Notes: generated by a model not told the origin, from the letters alone. Numbered from the stretch's first letter, positions 35,647 through 44,480 are shown. The stretch is 64,000 bases of DNA from Flavobacteriaceae bacterium CG2_30_34_30 (GCA_001873105.1 MNYN01000060.1:1-64000), one strand, 5' to 3'. Numbers and translations are program-made.

Positions 35647-35654
35647 CAAATATA
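35647..35654 (-). promoter_or_regulatory. -7 promoter element of sdaA
   Basis: Minus strand TATATTTG, an exact TAnnTTTG match, 17 bases before the ATG at 35629. Confidence 0.45.
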
Positions 35655-35772
35655 GTGTCTTAAAATCTTCTTACAGAAAAATTTACTTCAATTTAGGGTT
35701 CCTACTTTTTATTTGATAGGTATTGCTTTACGGAAAAATGGTTTTTATTGCTAGTTAAAATTTGATTTATAT

Positions 35773-35802
35773 TTTGGAATATATCCAAATTTACTATCTT
35801 TG
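35773..35802 (+). promoter_or_regulatory. umuDC promoter with overlapping palindromic operator
   Basis: TTTG at 35773-35776 and TATCTTTG at 35795-35802 are 18 bases apart, the Bacteroidota -33/-7 arrangement. The inverted repeat TTTGGA-ATATA-TCCAAA (35773-35789) covers the -33 box and spacer, where a repressor would block the polymerase. The ATG at 35807 is 4 bases after the -7 box, so the mRNA should have almost no leader. Confidence 0.6.
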
Positions 35803-35806
35803 AAGT

Positions 35807-36175
35807 ATGCAAATTGAAACCGCAGGAAAGCTTGTAAAAGCCAAAGAACAACATCGTGCAGAAGTCTCTAGACAAACCGGATTTCCAAGCGCAGCAACGC
35901 ATTATGCAGAACCCAGTATCGATTTACATAAGGAACTCGTTACAAATCAAGATGCTACTTTTTTTATTCGTATAGAAGGTAATGAATTGGAATATTTCCA
36001 AATACATACTAATGATGTATTGCTTATAGACCGATCACTCTCCCCTAAAAATGGCAATTTAGCGGTGGTGGTTAAAGATGGTGATTTTTTAGTTATAGAA
36101 ATAAATATAAAAAAGTTAGACATAGAATATACTCTTTGGGGGGTAATTACTTACATCATTCATAAAGTCCCATGA
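35807..36175 (+). CDS. umuD: UmuD-like protein lacking the Ser-Lys catalytic dyad
   Basis: Partner of the UmuC polymerase downstream (4-base overlap). 122 residues, S24/LexA-like fold. The region around the self-cleavage site aligns with E. coli numbering: QTGFPSAATHYAEPSIDLHK, with Thr24-Gly25 at the usual Cys24-Gly25. The catalytic Ser60 of E. coli (GDSM) is Glu60 here (IEGNELEYF), and Lys97 (FTVKK) is Ile97 (DFLVIEI). The rest (VLLIDRSLSPKNGNLAVVV) is well conserved. On this reading the protein cannot cleave itself in the normal way and may act as full-length UmuD, be cleaved in trans, or serve only as a structural subunit. The start at 35807 is fixed by the promoter directly upstream. Confidence 0.88.
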   Translation: MQIETAGKLVKAKEQHRAEVSRQTGFPSAATHYAEPSIDLHKELVTNQDATFFIRIEGNELEYFQIHTNDVLLIDRSLSPKNGNLAVVVKDGDFLVIEINIKKLDIEYTLWGVITYIIHKVP

Positions 36176-37455
36176 TAGCACTAGTAGATTGTAACAGTTT
36201 TTATGCGTCCTGTGAGCAGGTATTTAGGCCTGATTTATGGGGAAAACCTGTGGCAGTGCTTAGCAATAATGATGGCTGCATTATTGCCGCTAATAAGGAA
36301 GCAAAAGCATTGACAAATATTAAAATGTTTGAGCCTGTCTTTAAAATTAAAGAAGAATTGGCAGCATACAACGTGCATTTGTTTTCTTCTAACTATGCCT
36401 TTTATGGCGAAATGTCGCAACGGGTGATGAATATCCTACACAACTTTTCCCCGCAAATAGAAATTTACAGCATTGATGAGTCTTTTTTAGATGTAAGCGG
36501 TATCATTACAACAGATATGAATGCCTATGGAATGAAAATTAAAGAAACAGTTTTTCGCTATACAGGGCTTCCGGTAGGCGTGGGTATTGCGCCTACAAAA
36601 GTCTTGGCAAAAGTGGCAAACAAAATTGCTAAAAAATACCCCAGGCAATTGCACCATGTATATGTAATCGATAGTGAAGAAAAACGGGTAAAAGCATTAA
36701 AATGGACTAAAATAAAAGATGTTTGGGGCATTGGCAGGCAACACGCAAAAAAACTGGAAGCCATACAGGTGCATAACGCTTATGACTTCAGTAAACTTTC
36801 CCCGACCTGGGTACTAAAACATATGACTGTAGTGGGTCTGCGCATTTGGCATGAACTCAATGGAAAATCGTGTTTGAATATTGTAGAGATGCCTAAGCCT
36901 AAAAAGGGGATAGGCACGGCAAAATCCTTTGGTAAAAAACTGGAAGATCTCCGTTTGATAGAAGAGGCTTGTGCTTACTATATTTCAGAAGTTGCTGAGG
37001 TATTGCGAGCGCAGCAATCTTGTGCCAATTATGTGCAGGTGTTCCTCCACACAAATTTTTTCAGTAAAAGGGATAAACAGTATGCAAACAGCATTACCAT
37101 GACACTTCCGGTGGCAACTAACGATACCTTTCAACTCATTGTGGCTGCTAAAGATGGTCTGTACCGAATCTACAAACCAGGATTCAAGTATAAAAAAGTT
37201 GGTGTCTGCCTCAGCGGAATTTTACCGGAAAGCTATGTGCAAGGCAACCTTTTTTATCTACCTAAGAAAAACACTAACGAACTCCTGAAAATCTTTGACA
37301 AAATCAACCATAAATATGGAAAAGCCACCGTTTATTCTGCCCAATGTGGCAGCCGCAAGAAAGAATGGCAACTTATACAGGAAGAACGAGGTCCAAGATA
37401 TACGACGAAATGGGAAGAGCTTTTGACAATTAAAGGAATATCGAATAACGAATAA
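36172..37455 (+). CDS. umuC: Translesion DNA polymerase V subunit UmuC
   Basis: Y-family DNA polymerase that copies past damaged bases. Palm and finger motifs: MIALVDCNSFYASCEQVFRP with the first catalytic Asp, AVLSNNDGCIIAANKEAKAL, and IEIYSIDESFLDVSG with the second catalytic acidic pair. Then GLPVGVGIAPTKVLAKVANK and a helix-hairpin-helix (IKDVWGIGRQHAKKLE), and the little-finger domain with GIGTAKSFGKK. The C-terminal DUF4113-like end reads KEWQLIQEERGPRYTTKWEE. The 427-residue length is typical. It overlaps umuD by 4 bases. The last four codons and the stop lie in a short repeat (GAATAAC), so the extreme C-terminus is not conserved sequence. Confidence 0.95.
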   Translation: MIALVDCNSFYASCEQVFRPDLWGKPVAVLSNNDGCIIAANKEAKALTNIKMFEPVFKIKEELAAYNVHLFSSNYAFYGEMSQRVMNILHNFSPQIEIYSIDESFLDVSGIITTDMNAYGMKIKETVFRYTGLPVGVGIAPTKVLAKVANKIAKKYPRQLHHVYVIDSEEKRVKALKWTKIKDVWGIGRQHAKKLEAIQVHNAYDFSKLSPTWVLKHMTVVGLRIWHELNGKSCLNIVEMPKPKKGIGTAKSFGKKLEDLRLIEEACAYYISEVAEVLRAQQSCANYVQVFLHTNFFSKRDKQYANSITMTLPVATNDTFQLIVAAKDGLYRIYKPGFKYKKVGVCLSGILPESYVQGNLFYLPKKNTNELLKIFDKINHKYGKATVYSAQCGSRKKEWQLIQEERGPRYTTKWEELLTIKGISNNE

Positions 37456-37512
37456 CGAATTGTATATTAGGAATGTATAAATTTCACATCTCAAATATCA
37501 CATCTCACATCT
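37440..37512 (+). repeat. Short direct repeats between umuC and dnaK
   Basis: GAATAAC occurs twice in tandem around the umuC stop (37443-37456). TCACATCT occurs three times at 37484-37491, 37498-37505 and 37505-37512. These resemble the simple repeats seen in the B12 riboswitch. Confidence 0.6.
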
Positions 37513-37543
37513 AATTTCTGCCATCCTGTCATAATCCTTCCGC

Positions 37544-37558
37544 TGGCACAATACTTGA
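37544..37558 (+). promoter_or_regulatory. Sigma-54-like promoter upstream of dnaK
   Basis: TGGCAC-N5-TTGA (TGGCACAATACTTGA) matches the -24/-12 consensus TGGCAC-N5-TTGC except for the last base, with the normal 10-base spacing between the GG and the -12 dinucleotide. The ATG of dnaK is 52 bases downstream. Confidence 0.45.
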
Positions 37559-37610
37559 ACATTGGTAACTGACAAAAAAATTAACAATCTATTAAATTAA
37601 ATAAATAGTT

Positions 37611-39521
37611 ATGAGTAAAATAATTGGAATCGACTTAGGTACAACCAACTCGTGCGTAGCCGTAATGGAAGGTAGCGAGCCAACGGTAATTCCTAATGCG
37701 GAAGGAAAAAGAACAACACCCTCTGTCATCGCATTTGTGGAAGGTGGCGAAATTAAAGTGGGTGATCCCGCAAAACGTCAAGCGGTCACTAATCCCACTA
37801 AAACCATCGCTTCTATTAAGCGTTTTATGGGTAATAAATATTCGGAGTCTAAAAGTGAAGCCGAACACGCTGCTTACAAAGTAGTAAAAGGAGACAACGA
37901 TACTGCACGTGTAGATATCGATGGCAGAATGTACACACCACAAGAACTTTCAGCAATGATTCTTCAAAAAATGAAGAAAACTGCTGAAGATTATTTAGGA
38001 CAAACCGTTACCGAAGCAGTAATTACTGTTCCTGCATATTTTAATGATGCACAACGTCAAGCTACAAAAGAAGCTGGTGAAATAGCAGGTTTAAAAGTAA
38101 GACGCATCATCAACGAGCCAACAGCCGCTGCATTAGCATACGGCTTAGACAAAAAAGGAAAAGATCAAAAAATCGTAGTATTTGACTTTGGTGGTGGAAC
38201 GCATGACGTTTCTATCTTAGAGTTGGGAGACGGCGTTTTTGAAGTGCTTTCTACAGACGGCGATACACACCTTGGTGGAGATGATGTCGATCAAAAAATT
38301 ATCAATTGGTTAGCAGATGAGTTTAAGGCAGAAGAAGACTTAGATCTTCGCAAAGACCCTATGGCGTTACAACGTTTAAAAGAAGCTGCTGAAAAAGCAA
38401 AAATTGAATTATCCTCTTCAGCACAAACCGAAATCAACTTGCCTTATGTTACTGCTACTGCAAGTGGGCCAAAACACTTGGTACGCACTTTAAGCAGAGC
38501 AAAATTTGAGCAATTGATAGATGATTTAGTAAAAAGAACAATAGCACCTTGCGAAAAAGCACTAAAAGCTGCTGGTTTATCTAAAAGTGATATCGACGAA
38601 ATTATTTTAGTAGGTGGTTCTACCCGAATTCCTGTTGTGCAAGAAGCTGTAGAAAAATTCTTCGGAAAATCGCCAAGTAAAGGAGTTAATCCGGATGAAG
38701 TAGTTGCTATTGGTGCCGCAATTCAAGGAGGTGTATTAAGTGGCGATGTAAAAGATGTATTGCTTCTAGATATTACACCACTATCACTTGGCATCGAAAC
38801 TATGGGAAGTGTAATGACTAAATTAATTGAGGCTAACACAACCATTCCAACGAAAAAGTCACAAGTGTTTTCAACTGCAGCCGATAATCAACCTAGCGTT
38901 GAAATTCACGTATTGCAAGGAGAACGCCCAATGGCAAATGATAACAAAACCATAGGTCGTTTTCATCTTGACGGTATACCACCTGCAAGAAGAGGAACAC
39001 CACAAATTGAAGTAACGTTTGATATTGATGCTAATGGTATCATTAAAGTAAGTGCTACCGATAAAGCCACAAACAAATCACAAGATATCCGTATTGAAGC
39101 TTCCTCTGGTTTAACCGAAGAAGAAATCAAAAAGATGAAAGCAGATGCCGAAGCAAATGCAGAATCCGATAAACTTGCAAAAGAAAAAGCAGATAAATTG
39201 AACGAGGCAGATGCAATGATTTTCCAAACAGAAAGTCAGTTAACTGAGTTTGGCGATAAATTATCAGCAGATAAAAAGAAACCAATAGAAGATGCTTTGG
39301 AGGAATTGAAAAAAGCTTTTGAAAGTAAAGAAGTTGCAGTTATACAACCAGCTTTAGACAAAATTAATGAAGCGTGGAAAGTAGCTTCTGAAGAAATGTA
39401 TAAAGCACAAGCAGAACCACAAGGAGGAACTCCAGGTGGGGATAGTGGAGATGCTTCAAGCAAGGGATCTGAAAAAGAAAGCAGTGATGTTGAAGATGTG
39501 GACTTTGAAGAAGTGAAATAA
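37611..39521 (+). CDS. dnaK: Chaperone DnaK (Hsp70)
   Basis: ATP-driven protein-folding chaperone working with DnaJ and GrpE, cytosolic. Hsp70 signatures are [18 protein letters not shown] (residues 3-20), [19 protein letters not shown] and [18 protein letters not shown]. The substrate-binding domain holds [20 protein letters not shown]; the lid region follows, and the C-terminus is acidic, ending [11 protein letters not shown]. The full length (636 residues) is normal. dnaJ and grpE are not adjacent. A sigma-54-like element lies upstream and a strong terminator downstream; no CIRCE repeat is seen. Confidence 0.98.
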   Translation: MSKIIGIDLGTTNSCVAVMEGSEPTVIPNAEGKRTTPSVIAFVEGGEIKVGDPAKRQAVTNPTKTIASIKRFMGNKYSESKSEAEHAAYKVVKGDNDTARVDIDGRMYTPQELSAMILQKMKKTAEDYLGQTVTEAVITVPAYFNDAQRQATKEAGEIAGLKVRRIINEPTAAALAYGLDKKGKDQKIVVFDFGGGTHDVSILELGDGVFEVLSTDGDTHLGGDDVDQKIINWLADEFKAEEDLDLRKDPMALQRLKEAAEKAKIELSSSAQTEINLPYVTATASGPKHLVRTLSRAKFEQLIDDLVKRTIAPCEKALKAAGLSKSDIDEIILVGGSTRIPVVQEAVEKFFGKSPSKGVNPDEVVAIGAAIQGGVLSGDVKDVLLLDITPLSLGIETMGSVMTKLIEANTTIPTKKSQVFSTAADNQPSVEIHVLQGERPMANDNKTIGRFHLDGIPPARRGTPQIEVTFDIDANGIIKVSATDKATNKSQDIRIEASSGLTEEEIKKMKADAEANAESDKLAKEKADKLNEADAMIFQTESQLTEFGDKLSADKKKPIEDALEELKKAFESKEVAVIQPALDKINEAWKVASEEMYKAQAEPQGGTPGGDSGDASSKGSEKESSDVEDVDFEEVK

Positions 39522-39543
39522 TCTTTTAGAGATTTAAAGTGAT

Positions 39544-39578
39544 AAAAAAGCTGTCTATTTTTTTAGACAGCTTTTTTT
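39544..39578 (+). terminator. Terminator after dnaK
   Basis: AGCTGTCTA (39549-39557) and TAGACAGCT (39564-39572) form a perfect 9-bp stem with a T6 loop, followed by seven T. Confidence 0.9.
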
Positions 39579-39593
39579 ATGTATTGTAAGTAA

Positions 39594-39627
39594 TAAAAAA
39601 ACCACACTTTTTAAGAAATGTGGTTCT
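39594..39627 (-). terminator. Terminator of the LRR gene (minus strand)
   Basis: Minus strand AACCACA and TGTGGTT (39625-39619 and 39606-39600) form a stem followed by TTTTTT. Confidence 0.7.
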
Positions 39628-39650
39628 ATAAATTAAATTTACTTATTTAC

Positions 39651-40358
39651 TTAATTATCTTCGTCCAAAACGATAGTAGATATTTCGGTATTATCAAATG
39701 TTTTTATTTCATTAAAAATCATTGGAGTTCCAACAGAGGTTAGCATTTCTGTAGGTATGTAAAGGTTGGTGTTTGAAAAGTTATTTTCAGCAATAACTAA
39801 TTCAGACATATTTTTTAATTGGTTGTAGGAAAGAGGAATATTTCCGGAAAGTTGGTTGTCAAAAACAACTAAAGAAGTAAGATTGGTTAAAAGGCTTAAT
39901 TCTTTAGGCAGCATTCCTGAAAGTTGGTTACTGCTTAATAAAAGAGTATTTAAATTTGAAAGATTGCCAATGCTAGAAGGGATTTCCCCAATTAGGTTAT
40001 TGCTATTTAAATCTAATACTTTTAATTGGGTTAAGTTTCCTATTTCAGAAGGAAGTGTACCTTCTATTTGATTAAAAAATAATTTTAAAGATTCTAAATG
40101 GGAAAGATTTCCGATAGAAGCAGGAATCGTTCCTGTTAAATTATTAAAGCCTAAATCAATAGCAACTACTTTATTTTCATGGATAGTAACTCCGTGCCAA
40201 GTAGTAACCGGTGCTTCAAGATTCCATGAAGTATTCCAAGAACTTCCATTAGTGCTGTGGTATAAATCTAAAAGAGTTTGTTTTTCTGATTCAGATATTT
40301 GTGCAAAAGTTGTAACACTTGTTAAAAGGCTAACAAATAGTAAGGTTAGTGTTTTCAT
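39651..40358 (-). CDS. Secreted leucine-rich repeat protein
   Basis: A 235-residue exported LRR protein. The start ATG at 40358 gives a clean signal peptide (MKTLTLLFVSLLTSVTTFAQ); the open frame reaches an ATG-like codon at 40397, but the extra residues are not signal-like. After an N-cap like that of plant LRR proteins (LLDLYHSTNGSSWNTSW...TWHGVTI) come about six 24-residue repeats of the form LxxLxxLxLxxNxLxGxIPxxIGNL, for example LKVLDLNSNNLIGEIPSSIG. These would form a curved binding surface. No T9SS signal domain is present, so it is probably periplasmic or otherwise exported. Many flavobacteria carry several such proteins, whose targets are unknown. Confidence 0.85.
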   Translation of the reverse strand: MKTLTLLFVSLLTSVTTFAQISESEKQTLLDLYHSTNGSSWNTSWNLEAPVTTWHGVTIHENKVVAIDLGFNNLTGTIPASIGNLSHLESLKLFFNQIEGTLPSEIGNLTQLKVLDLNSNNLIGEIPSSIGNLSNLNTLLLSSNQLSGMLPKELSLLTNLTSLVVFDNQLSGNIPLSYNQLKNMSELVIAENNFSNTNLYIPTEMLTSVGTPMIFNEIKTFDNTEISTIVLDEDN

Positions 40359-40478
40359 AAGTAGAGTAATTTGGGTTTTCTCTAAAGAATAAAACAAATA
40401 TACAAAACTATTTAGATGATATGCAAATATGTTCGATGAAATACATTTTTTTTCTTACAGGATTTTAAATATTTTTTG

Positions 40479-41138
40479 CTATTCTTTAAAATTTCTCTCT
40501 GAAATTTCTTTTAATAGGTTGCTATTTACTTCATGTTTCCCTTTAAATTGTTGGATAAATAAATTATTTCCAAAAAGTTCTTTAGCTCTTGCTTCTTCAT
40601 ATTTTGCTCTTTTCTCATCAATATATTCGTCTTCAACACCATACAATAAATGCACTTTTGTTTTTGAATTTAAAAATTGAAAATCTTCTTTTAAAAGTTC
40701 TTTAGGAATACCACCTGAATGTATAATTATGGATTGACAGTTTATTTTACGTTTTGCTACCCACCGCAAAGCTATGGAAACCCCTTGCGAGAAACCTAAA
40801 ATAATCAAATTATGTTGGTTTAGTAAGTTTTCTTTTTTGTACACACTATCTAAAAAATTCAAATTATTTTCAGTTTCTACAACCGTATTTTCTTTTGTTA
40901 ACCACGAGGCACCTACGTGTTTAAAATCATCTCCTTGATAATATTTTGATGGTGCTTGAGGTGCAATTATGTAGTTTTCTTGAGGATTTAAGTTTTTAAA
41001 ATACTGTATAAAATACCTGCTTAAATACCCTAAACCATGACAAACAAACCAAATGTTTTTTGTTTTTGCATTTACTTCATTTAAGGTAGAATACGTGTTA
41101 ACATGTTGATAGAAAACTTCATTTTCTTTATTGGTCAT
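40479..41138 (-). CDS. Alpha/beta hydrolase (phospholipase/carboxylesterase type)
   Basis: A 219-residue cytosolic serine hydrolase. The nucleophile elbow is LGFSQGVSIALRW (Ser in GFSQG); an Asp in YGVEDEYIDEKRA and a His in QFKGKHEVNSNLL complete the triad. The first strand reads IWFVCHGLGYLSRYFIQYFK and ENYIIAPQAPSKYY gives the typical phospholipase/carboxylesterase layout. A minus-strand TACCTTTG element lies upstream. It is divergent from the thioesterase gene that opens the menaquinone cluster, but GFSQG rather than a MenH-type motif argues against a role in that pathway. Substrate unknown. Confidence 0.85.
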   Translation of the reverse strand: MTNKENEVFYQHVNTYSTLNEVNAKTKNIWFVCHGLGYLSRYFIQYFKNLNPQENYIIAPQAPSKYYQGDDFKHVGASWLTKENTVVETENNLNFLDSVYKKENLLNQHNLIILGFSQGVSIALRWVAKRKINCQSIIIHSGGIPKELLKEDFQFLNSKTKVHLLYGVEDEYIDEKRAKYEEARAKELFGNNLFIQQFKGKHEVNSNLLKEISERNFKE

Positions 41139-41161
41139 TGTATTATGTTTTTGTATTTTTA

Positions 41162-41169
41162 CAAAGGTA
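41162..41169 (-). promoter_or_regulatory. -7 promoter element of the alpha/beta hydrolase gene
   Basis: Minus strand TACCTTTG matches TAnnTTTG, 23 bases before the ATG at 41138. Preceded by TTTGGG. Confidence 0.4.
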
Positions 41170-41179
41170 ACCCAAAGCT

Positions 41180-41593
41180 ATGAACTTTAATAAAGAGGAA
41201 ATTTTAAAACAATGTAACGCAATTTCTAAAAACACATTAATGGAAACTTTAGAAATTGAATTTATTGATGTTACTGAAACGAGTTTAACGGCCAGAATGC
41301 CTGTAACCTCAAGAGTGCATCAGCCGGATGGTGTTCTACATGGAGGAGCATCTGTAGCACTTGCAGAAAGTGTAGGTAGTGCTTGTGCTTTCGTTTTTTT
41401 AGATTCCAAAAATGTGAAGGTAAGAGGTATTGAAATTTCAGCAAACCATATAAAGTCTATTCGCGATGGTTTTGTTTATGCTACAGCTTCAATTATACAT
41501 AAAGGAAGATCAACACAACTTTGGCAAATAAAAATCGTAAATACTGAAAATGAATTGATATCTTTAGTCAAATTAACAACTATAACTATTTAA
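41180..41593 (+). CDS. PaaI-family hotdog thioesterase, probable DHNA-CoA thioesterase
   Basis: A 137-residue hotdog-fold acyl-CoA thioesterase. The family signature is VHQPDGVLHGGASVALAESV (His and Gly pair plus the catalytic acidic residue), with VRGIEISANHIKSIRDG forming the next strands. It is 34 bases upstream of menF and the first gene of the menaquinone cluster. MenI-type enzymes release 1,4-dihydroxy-2-naphthoate from its CoA ester, so this assignment follows from gene position plus fold; sequence alone would only say PaaI-like thioesterase. Confidence 0.85.
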   Translation: MNFNKEEILKQCNAISKNTLMETLEIEFIDVTETSLTARMPVTSRVHQPDGVLHGGASVALAESVGSACAFVFLDSKNVKVRGIEISANHIKSIRDGFVYATASIIHKGRSTQLWQIKIVNTENELISLVKLTTITI

Positions 41594-41627
41594 TAACCAA
41601 AATTATCCCCGCTTAAAATTTATATGT

Positions 41628-42755
41628 ATGAAACTACATGACTTATTTGCTGAGATGCGTGCGCATTACATCAGTGAATTGCCGTTTGTAATTTATAGAA
41701 AGCCGGGCCAGAATGGTGTTAATTTAATTAAACAGACAAATAAAGCATTGTTTTTGTCATCTAATTATTCAGAAAGTGGCTTTATCTTTTCGCCTTTTGA
41801 TGACGAACTTCAATCTATAATTTTCCCTATTGAGAAATGCGAATTTCAAAAAGCTACTATTGAAAACCTTTCAGATAATTATATAGGAAAAAAAGTCGAA
41901 AAGTTTTTCCCTGAAAACGACAAACAAAAAAAGCAGCATATCGCTTTGGTTGAAAAAGGCATTGCACATATTCAACAAAATGGACTTCGAAAAGTGGTGT
42001 TGTCTAGAAAACAACAAGTAAAAATTAATGCTATTAATTCAGAAGAAACCATTGTTGAAATTGTACAAAAACTTTTGGCGAAATACCCTTCGGCATTTGT
42101 TTACTGCTGGTATCATCCTAAAGTAGGGCTATGGATTGGGGCAACACCTGAATCTCTTTTTTCATTAGAAAATAAGACATTTCGCACGATGTCGCTTGCC
42201 GGTACACAAAAGTATCATGAAAACCATAAAACCATCTGGAATGAAAAAGAGAAAGAAGAGCAAGCATTGGTAACAGAATATCTTGAAAAAGCATTAGAAA
42301 AAATTGTACCTATTTTAATGATTTCTAGACCCACAACAAGTTTAGCTGGAAATGTAGTTCATCTTAAAACAGAAATAGGTGGAACAATTAATACTAGATT
42401 GTGTGATGTGTTGTGCCTAATTAAAAAATTACATCCTACCCCAGCAGTTTGTGGGCTGCCAAAAGACAACGCAAAGCAGTTTATAAAAAACTATGAAAAT
42501 TATGACAGAGAATTTTATGCCGGGTTTTTAGGAGAAATTAACCTTCCAGTAGATGTTTTTGAAGAGTATAAAAAAGAACAAAAAACAGACATAAAAAAAT
42601 ATACCGATTTATATGTAAACTTACGTTGTATGAAGATAGTGGAAGACATAGCTTCCATTTTTGTTGGAGGTGGTATTACTATAGATTCCATCCCAGAAGA
42701 AGAGTGGAAAGAAACACAATATAAAGCAGAAACATTGATGCAAATTTTATCGTAA
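41628..42755 (+). CDS. menF: Isochorismate synthase MenF
   Basis: Converts chorismate to isochorismate, the entry step of menaquinone synthesis. Chorismate-binding-family blocks are LRKVVLSRKQQVKI, WIGATPESLFSLE, FRTMSLAGTQKY and LHPTPAVCGLPKDNAKQFI, followed by YDREFYAGFLGEI and SIFVGGGITIDS, which carry the Mg-binding Glu residues. The N-terminal ~120 residues are the variable lid region. The length of 375 residues fits Bacteroidota MenF; EntC or salicylate synthase is excluded mainly by the directly following menD. Confidence 0.93.
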   Translation: MKLHDLFAEMRAHYISELPFVIYRKPGQNGVNLIKQTNKALFLSSNYSESGFIFSPFDDELQSIIFPIEKCEFQKATIENLSDNYIGKKVEKFFPENDKQKKQHIALVEKGIAHIQQNGLRKVVLSRKQQVKINAINSEETIVEIVQKLLAKYPSAFVYCWYHPKVGLWIGATPESLFSLENKTFRTMSLAGTQKYHENHKTIWNEKEKEEQALVTEYLEKALEKIVPILMISRPTTSLAGNVVHLKTEIGGTINTRLCDVLCLIKKLHPTPAVCGLPKDNAKQFIKNYENYDREFYAGFLGEINLPVDVFEEYKKEQKTDIKKYTDLYVNLRCMKIVEDIASIFVGGGITIDSIPEEEWKETQYKAETLMQILS

Positions 42756-42793
42756 TTTTCTAGGAGTATTTAGTAAATATAGTATAAGTGTGA

Positions 42794-42801
42794 TACCTTT
42801 G
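42794..42801 (+). promoter_or_regulatory. -7 promoter element of menD
   Basis: TACCTTTG matches TAnnTTTG, 8 bases before the ATG at 42810, so a transcript from here would be nearly leaderless. A TTTA lies about 21 bases upstream. Confidence 0.45.
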
Positions 42802-42809
42802 CAGTATTC

Positions 42810-44474
42810 ATGAAATTCTCAAACATTCCTTTAGCCCAAACCATCACGCAACTTTGCTTAGCCAAAGAAATTAAGCATATTGTTATTTGTCCGGGTTCCA
42901 GAAATGCCCCTTTAACCATAGGATTCTCAGAAAATGAAAATTTTGAAGTGTTTAGTATTGTAGATGAGCGATCTGCTGCTTTTTTTGCCCTCGGTATTGC
43001 ACAACAAATTAAACATCCTGTTGCGGTTATATGTACTTCAGGTTCTGCAGTTCTTAATTTTTATCCGGCAATAGCAGAGGCTTATTACAGTGATATTCCT
43101 TTAGTTGTGATATCAGCAGACAGACCCGTAAATTTTATTGATATAGGTGACGGTCAGACGATTATGCAGAAAAATGTTTTTGCAAACCATATTTTGTATT
43201 CGGCAAATTTAGAAATTGGAAAAAACCATCAAATTTATAACGAAACTCAAATTAATATTGCCCTAAATACGGCTATAGAATTAAAAGGTCCCGTACATAT
43301 AAATGCACCTTTTGAAGAACCATTGTATGGTGTGTCTGAAGATATTCAAGTGCGACCACAACATGTTCCGGCTAATAATTTACCAAAAAAAATAGAAGAA
43401 GACCTTTCTGAATTCCTACCTATATGGAATGAAGCAAAGCGAAAATTAATTTTGGTGGGTGTATTACAACCCAATTCCATTGAGCAAAAATGGCTCCATT
43501 TTCTTGCAAATGAGGAAAGCGTATTAGTATTTACAGAAACTACATCTAATATGCATCACGAGTCTTTTGTATCTTCTATAGATTCATTAATCGACGGATT
43601 ATCAGAAGAAGAGTTAAGTAATTTGCAACCGGAAATTCTAGTGTCTTTTGGGGGTATGGTAATTTCCAAAAAAATTAAAACTTTTTTACGAAAGTACCAA
43701 CCAAAACACCACTGGCATATAGATGAAAAGAAAGCCTATGATACGTATTTTTGTTTAAGCAAACATTTTGAAGTAAATCCTCAAACATTTTTTTCTGCTT
43801 TTCTTCCTTTCAATGAAAAAGTAAAAAGTGAATACCAAGGCAAATATTTAAATATAAAAAGAGATAAACAGGTCAAACATAATTTCTATTTAAAAACCAT
43901 AGGAATTAGTGATTTAAAAGTATTTGATGTTTTATTAAAATCATTACCCGAAAATTCAATATTACAGTTAAGCAATAGCGCCGCCATAAGATATGCTCAA
44001 CTATTTTTGATAAGCCCAACAATAAAAGTGTTTTGCAATCGTGGAACAAGTGGTATAGACGGGAGTACCTCTACTGCAATTGGCGCAGCACTTGCATCAA
44101 AAATACGAACGACTTTTATTACTGGTGATTTAAGTTTTTTTTATGATTCTAATGCTTTGTGGAATACCTACATACCCAATACCTTTCGCATACTTCTAAT
44201 TAATAACAATGGAGGTGGAATATTTAGAATATTACAGGGCAATAAAGACATACAAAATTTTGAAACTTTTTTTGAAACCACACACACATTAACTGCAGAG
44301 CATCTTTGCAAAATGTTTCATATAGAGTATCAATGTGTGTCTAATGAAGAGGAATTACATAAAAATTTACAAACTTTTTATACGGAAAGCAGCAAACCAA
44401 AACTTCTTGAAATTTTTACTCCTAGAAAAGAAAATGATACTATCCTGTTAGATTATTTTAAAGCTTTAAAATAA
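42810..44474 (+). CDS. menD: 2-succinyl-5-enolpyruvyl-6-hydroxy-3-cyclohexene-1-carboxylate synthase MenD
   Basis: Thiamine-diphosphate enzyme that joins isochorismate and 2-oxoglutarate (SEPHCHC synthase), the second menaquinone step. Family blocks are HIVICPGSRNAPLTIGFSEN, FSIVDERSAAFFALGIAQ, VAVICTSGSAVLNFYPAIAE with PVHINAPFEEPLYG, and the cofactor region TFITGDLSFFYDSNALWNT plus LLINNNGGGIFRIL. Its length of 554 residues is normal. It follows menF by 54 bases with its own -7 element in the gap and is closed by a terminator at 44481. Later men genes (menB, C, E, A) are not next to it. Confidence 0.96.
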   Translation: MKFSNIPLAQTITQLCLAKEIKHIVICPGSRNAPLTIGFSENENFEVFSIVDERSAAFFALGIAQQIKHPVAVICTSGSAVLNFYPAIAEAYYSDIPLVVISADRPVNFIDIGDGQTIMQKNVFANHILYSANLEIGKNHQIYNETQINIALNTAIELKGPVHINAPFEEPLYGVSEDIQVRPQHVPANNLPKKIEEDLSEFLPIWNEAKRKLILVGVLQPNSIEQKWLHFLANEESVLVFTETTSNMHHESFVSSIDSLIDGLSEEELSNLQPEILVSFGGMVISKKIKTFLRKYQPKHHWHIDEKKAYDTYFCLSKHFEVNPQTFFSAFLPFNEKVKSEYQGKYLNIKRDKQVKHNFYLKTIGISDLKVFDVLLKSLPENSILQLSNSAAIRYAQLFLISPTIKVFCNRGTSGIDGSTSTAIGAALASKIRTTFITGDLSFFYDSNALWNTYIPNTFRILLINNNGGGIFRILQGNKDIQNFETFFETTHTLTAEHLCKMFHIEYQCVSNEEELHKNLQTFYTESSKPKLLEIFTPRKENDTILLDYFKALK

Positions 44475-44480
44475 AATTTT

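Noticed and set aside
35773-35789. LexA box at umuDC
   Set aside because: The palindrome does not fit CTG-N10-CAG or the GAAC-N4-GTTC type, so I call it only an operator of unknown regulator.
35702-35902. Minus-strand 66-residue frame overlapping the umuD start
   Set aside because: It covers the umuD promoter and first codons on the opposite strand, and its residues resemble no family.
40479-41138. Alpha/beta hydrolase as MenH of the menaquinone cluster
   Set aside because: The nucleophile elbow GFSQG and the overall blocks fit phospholipase/carboxylesterases, and the gene is on the opposite strand with its own promoter.
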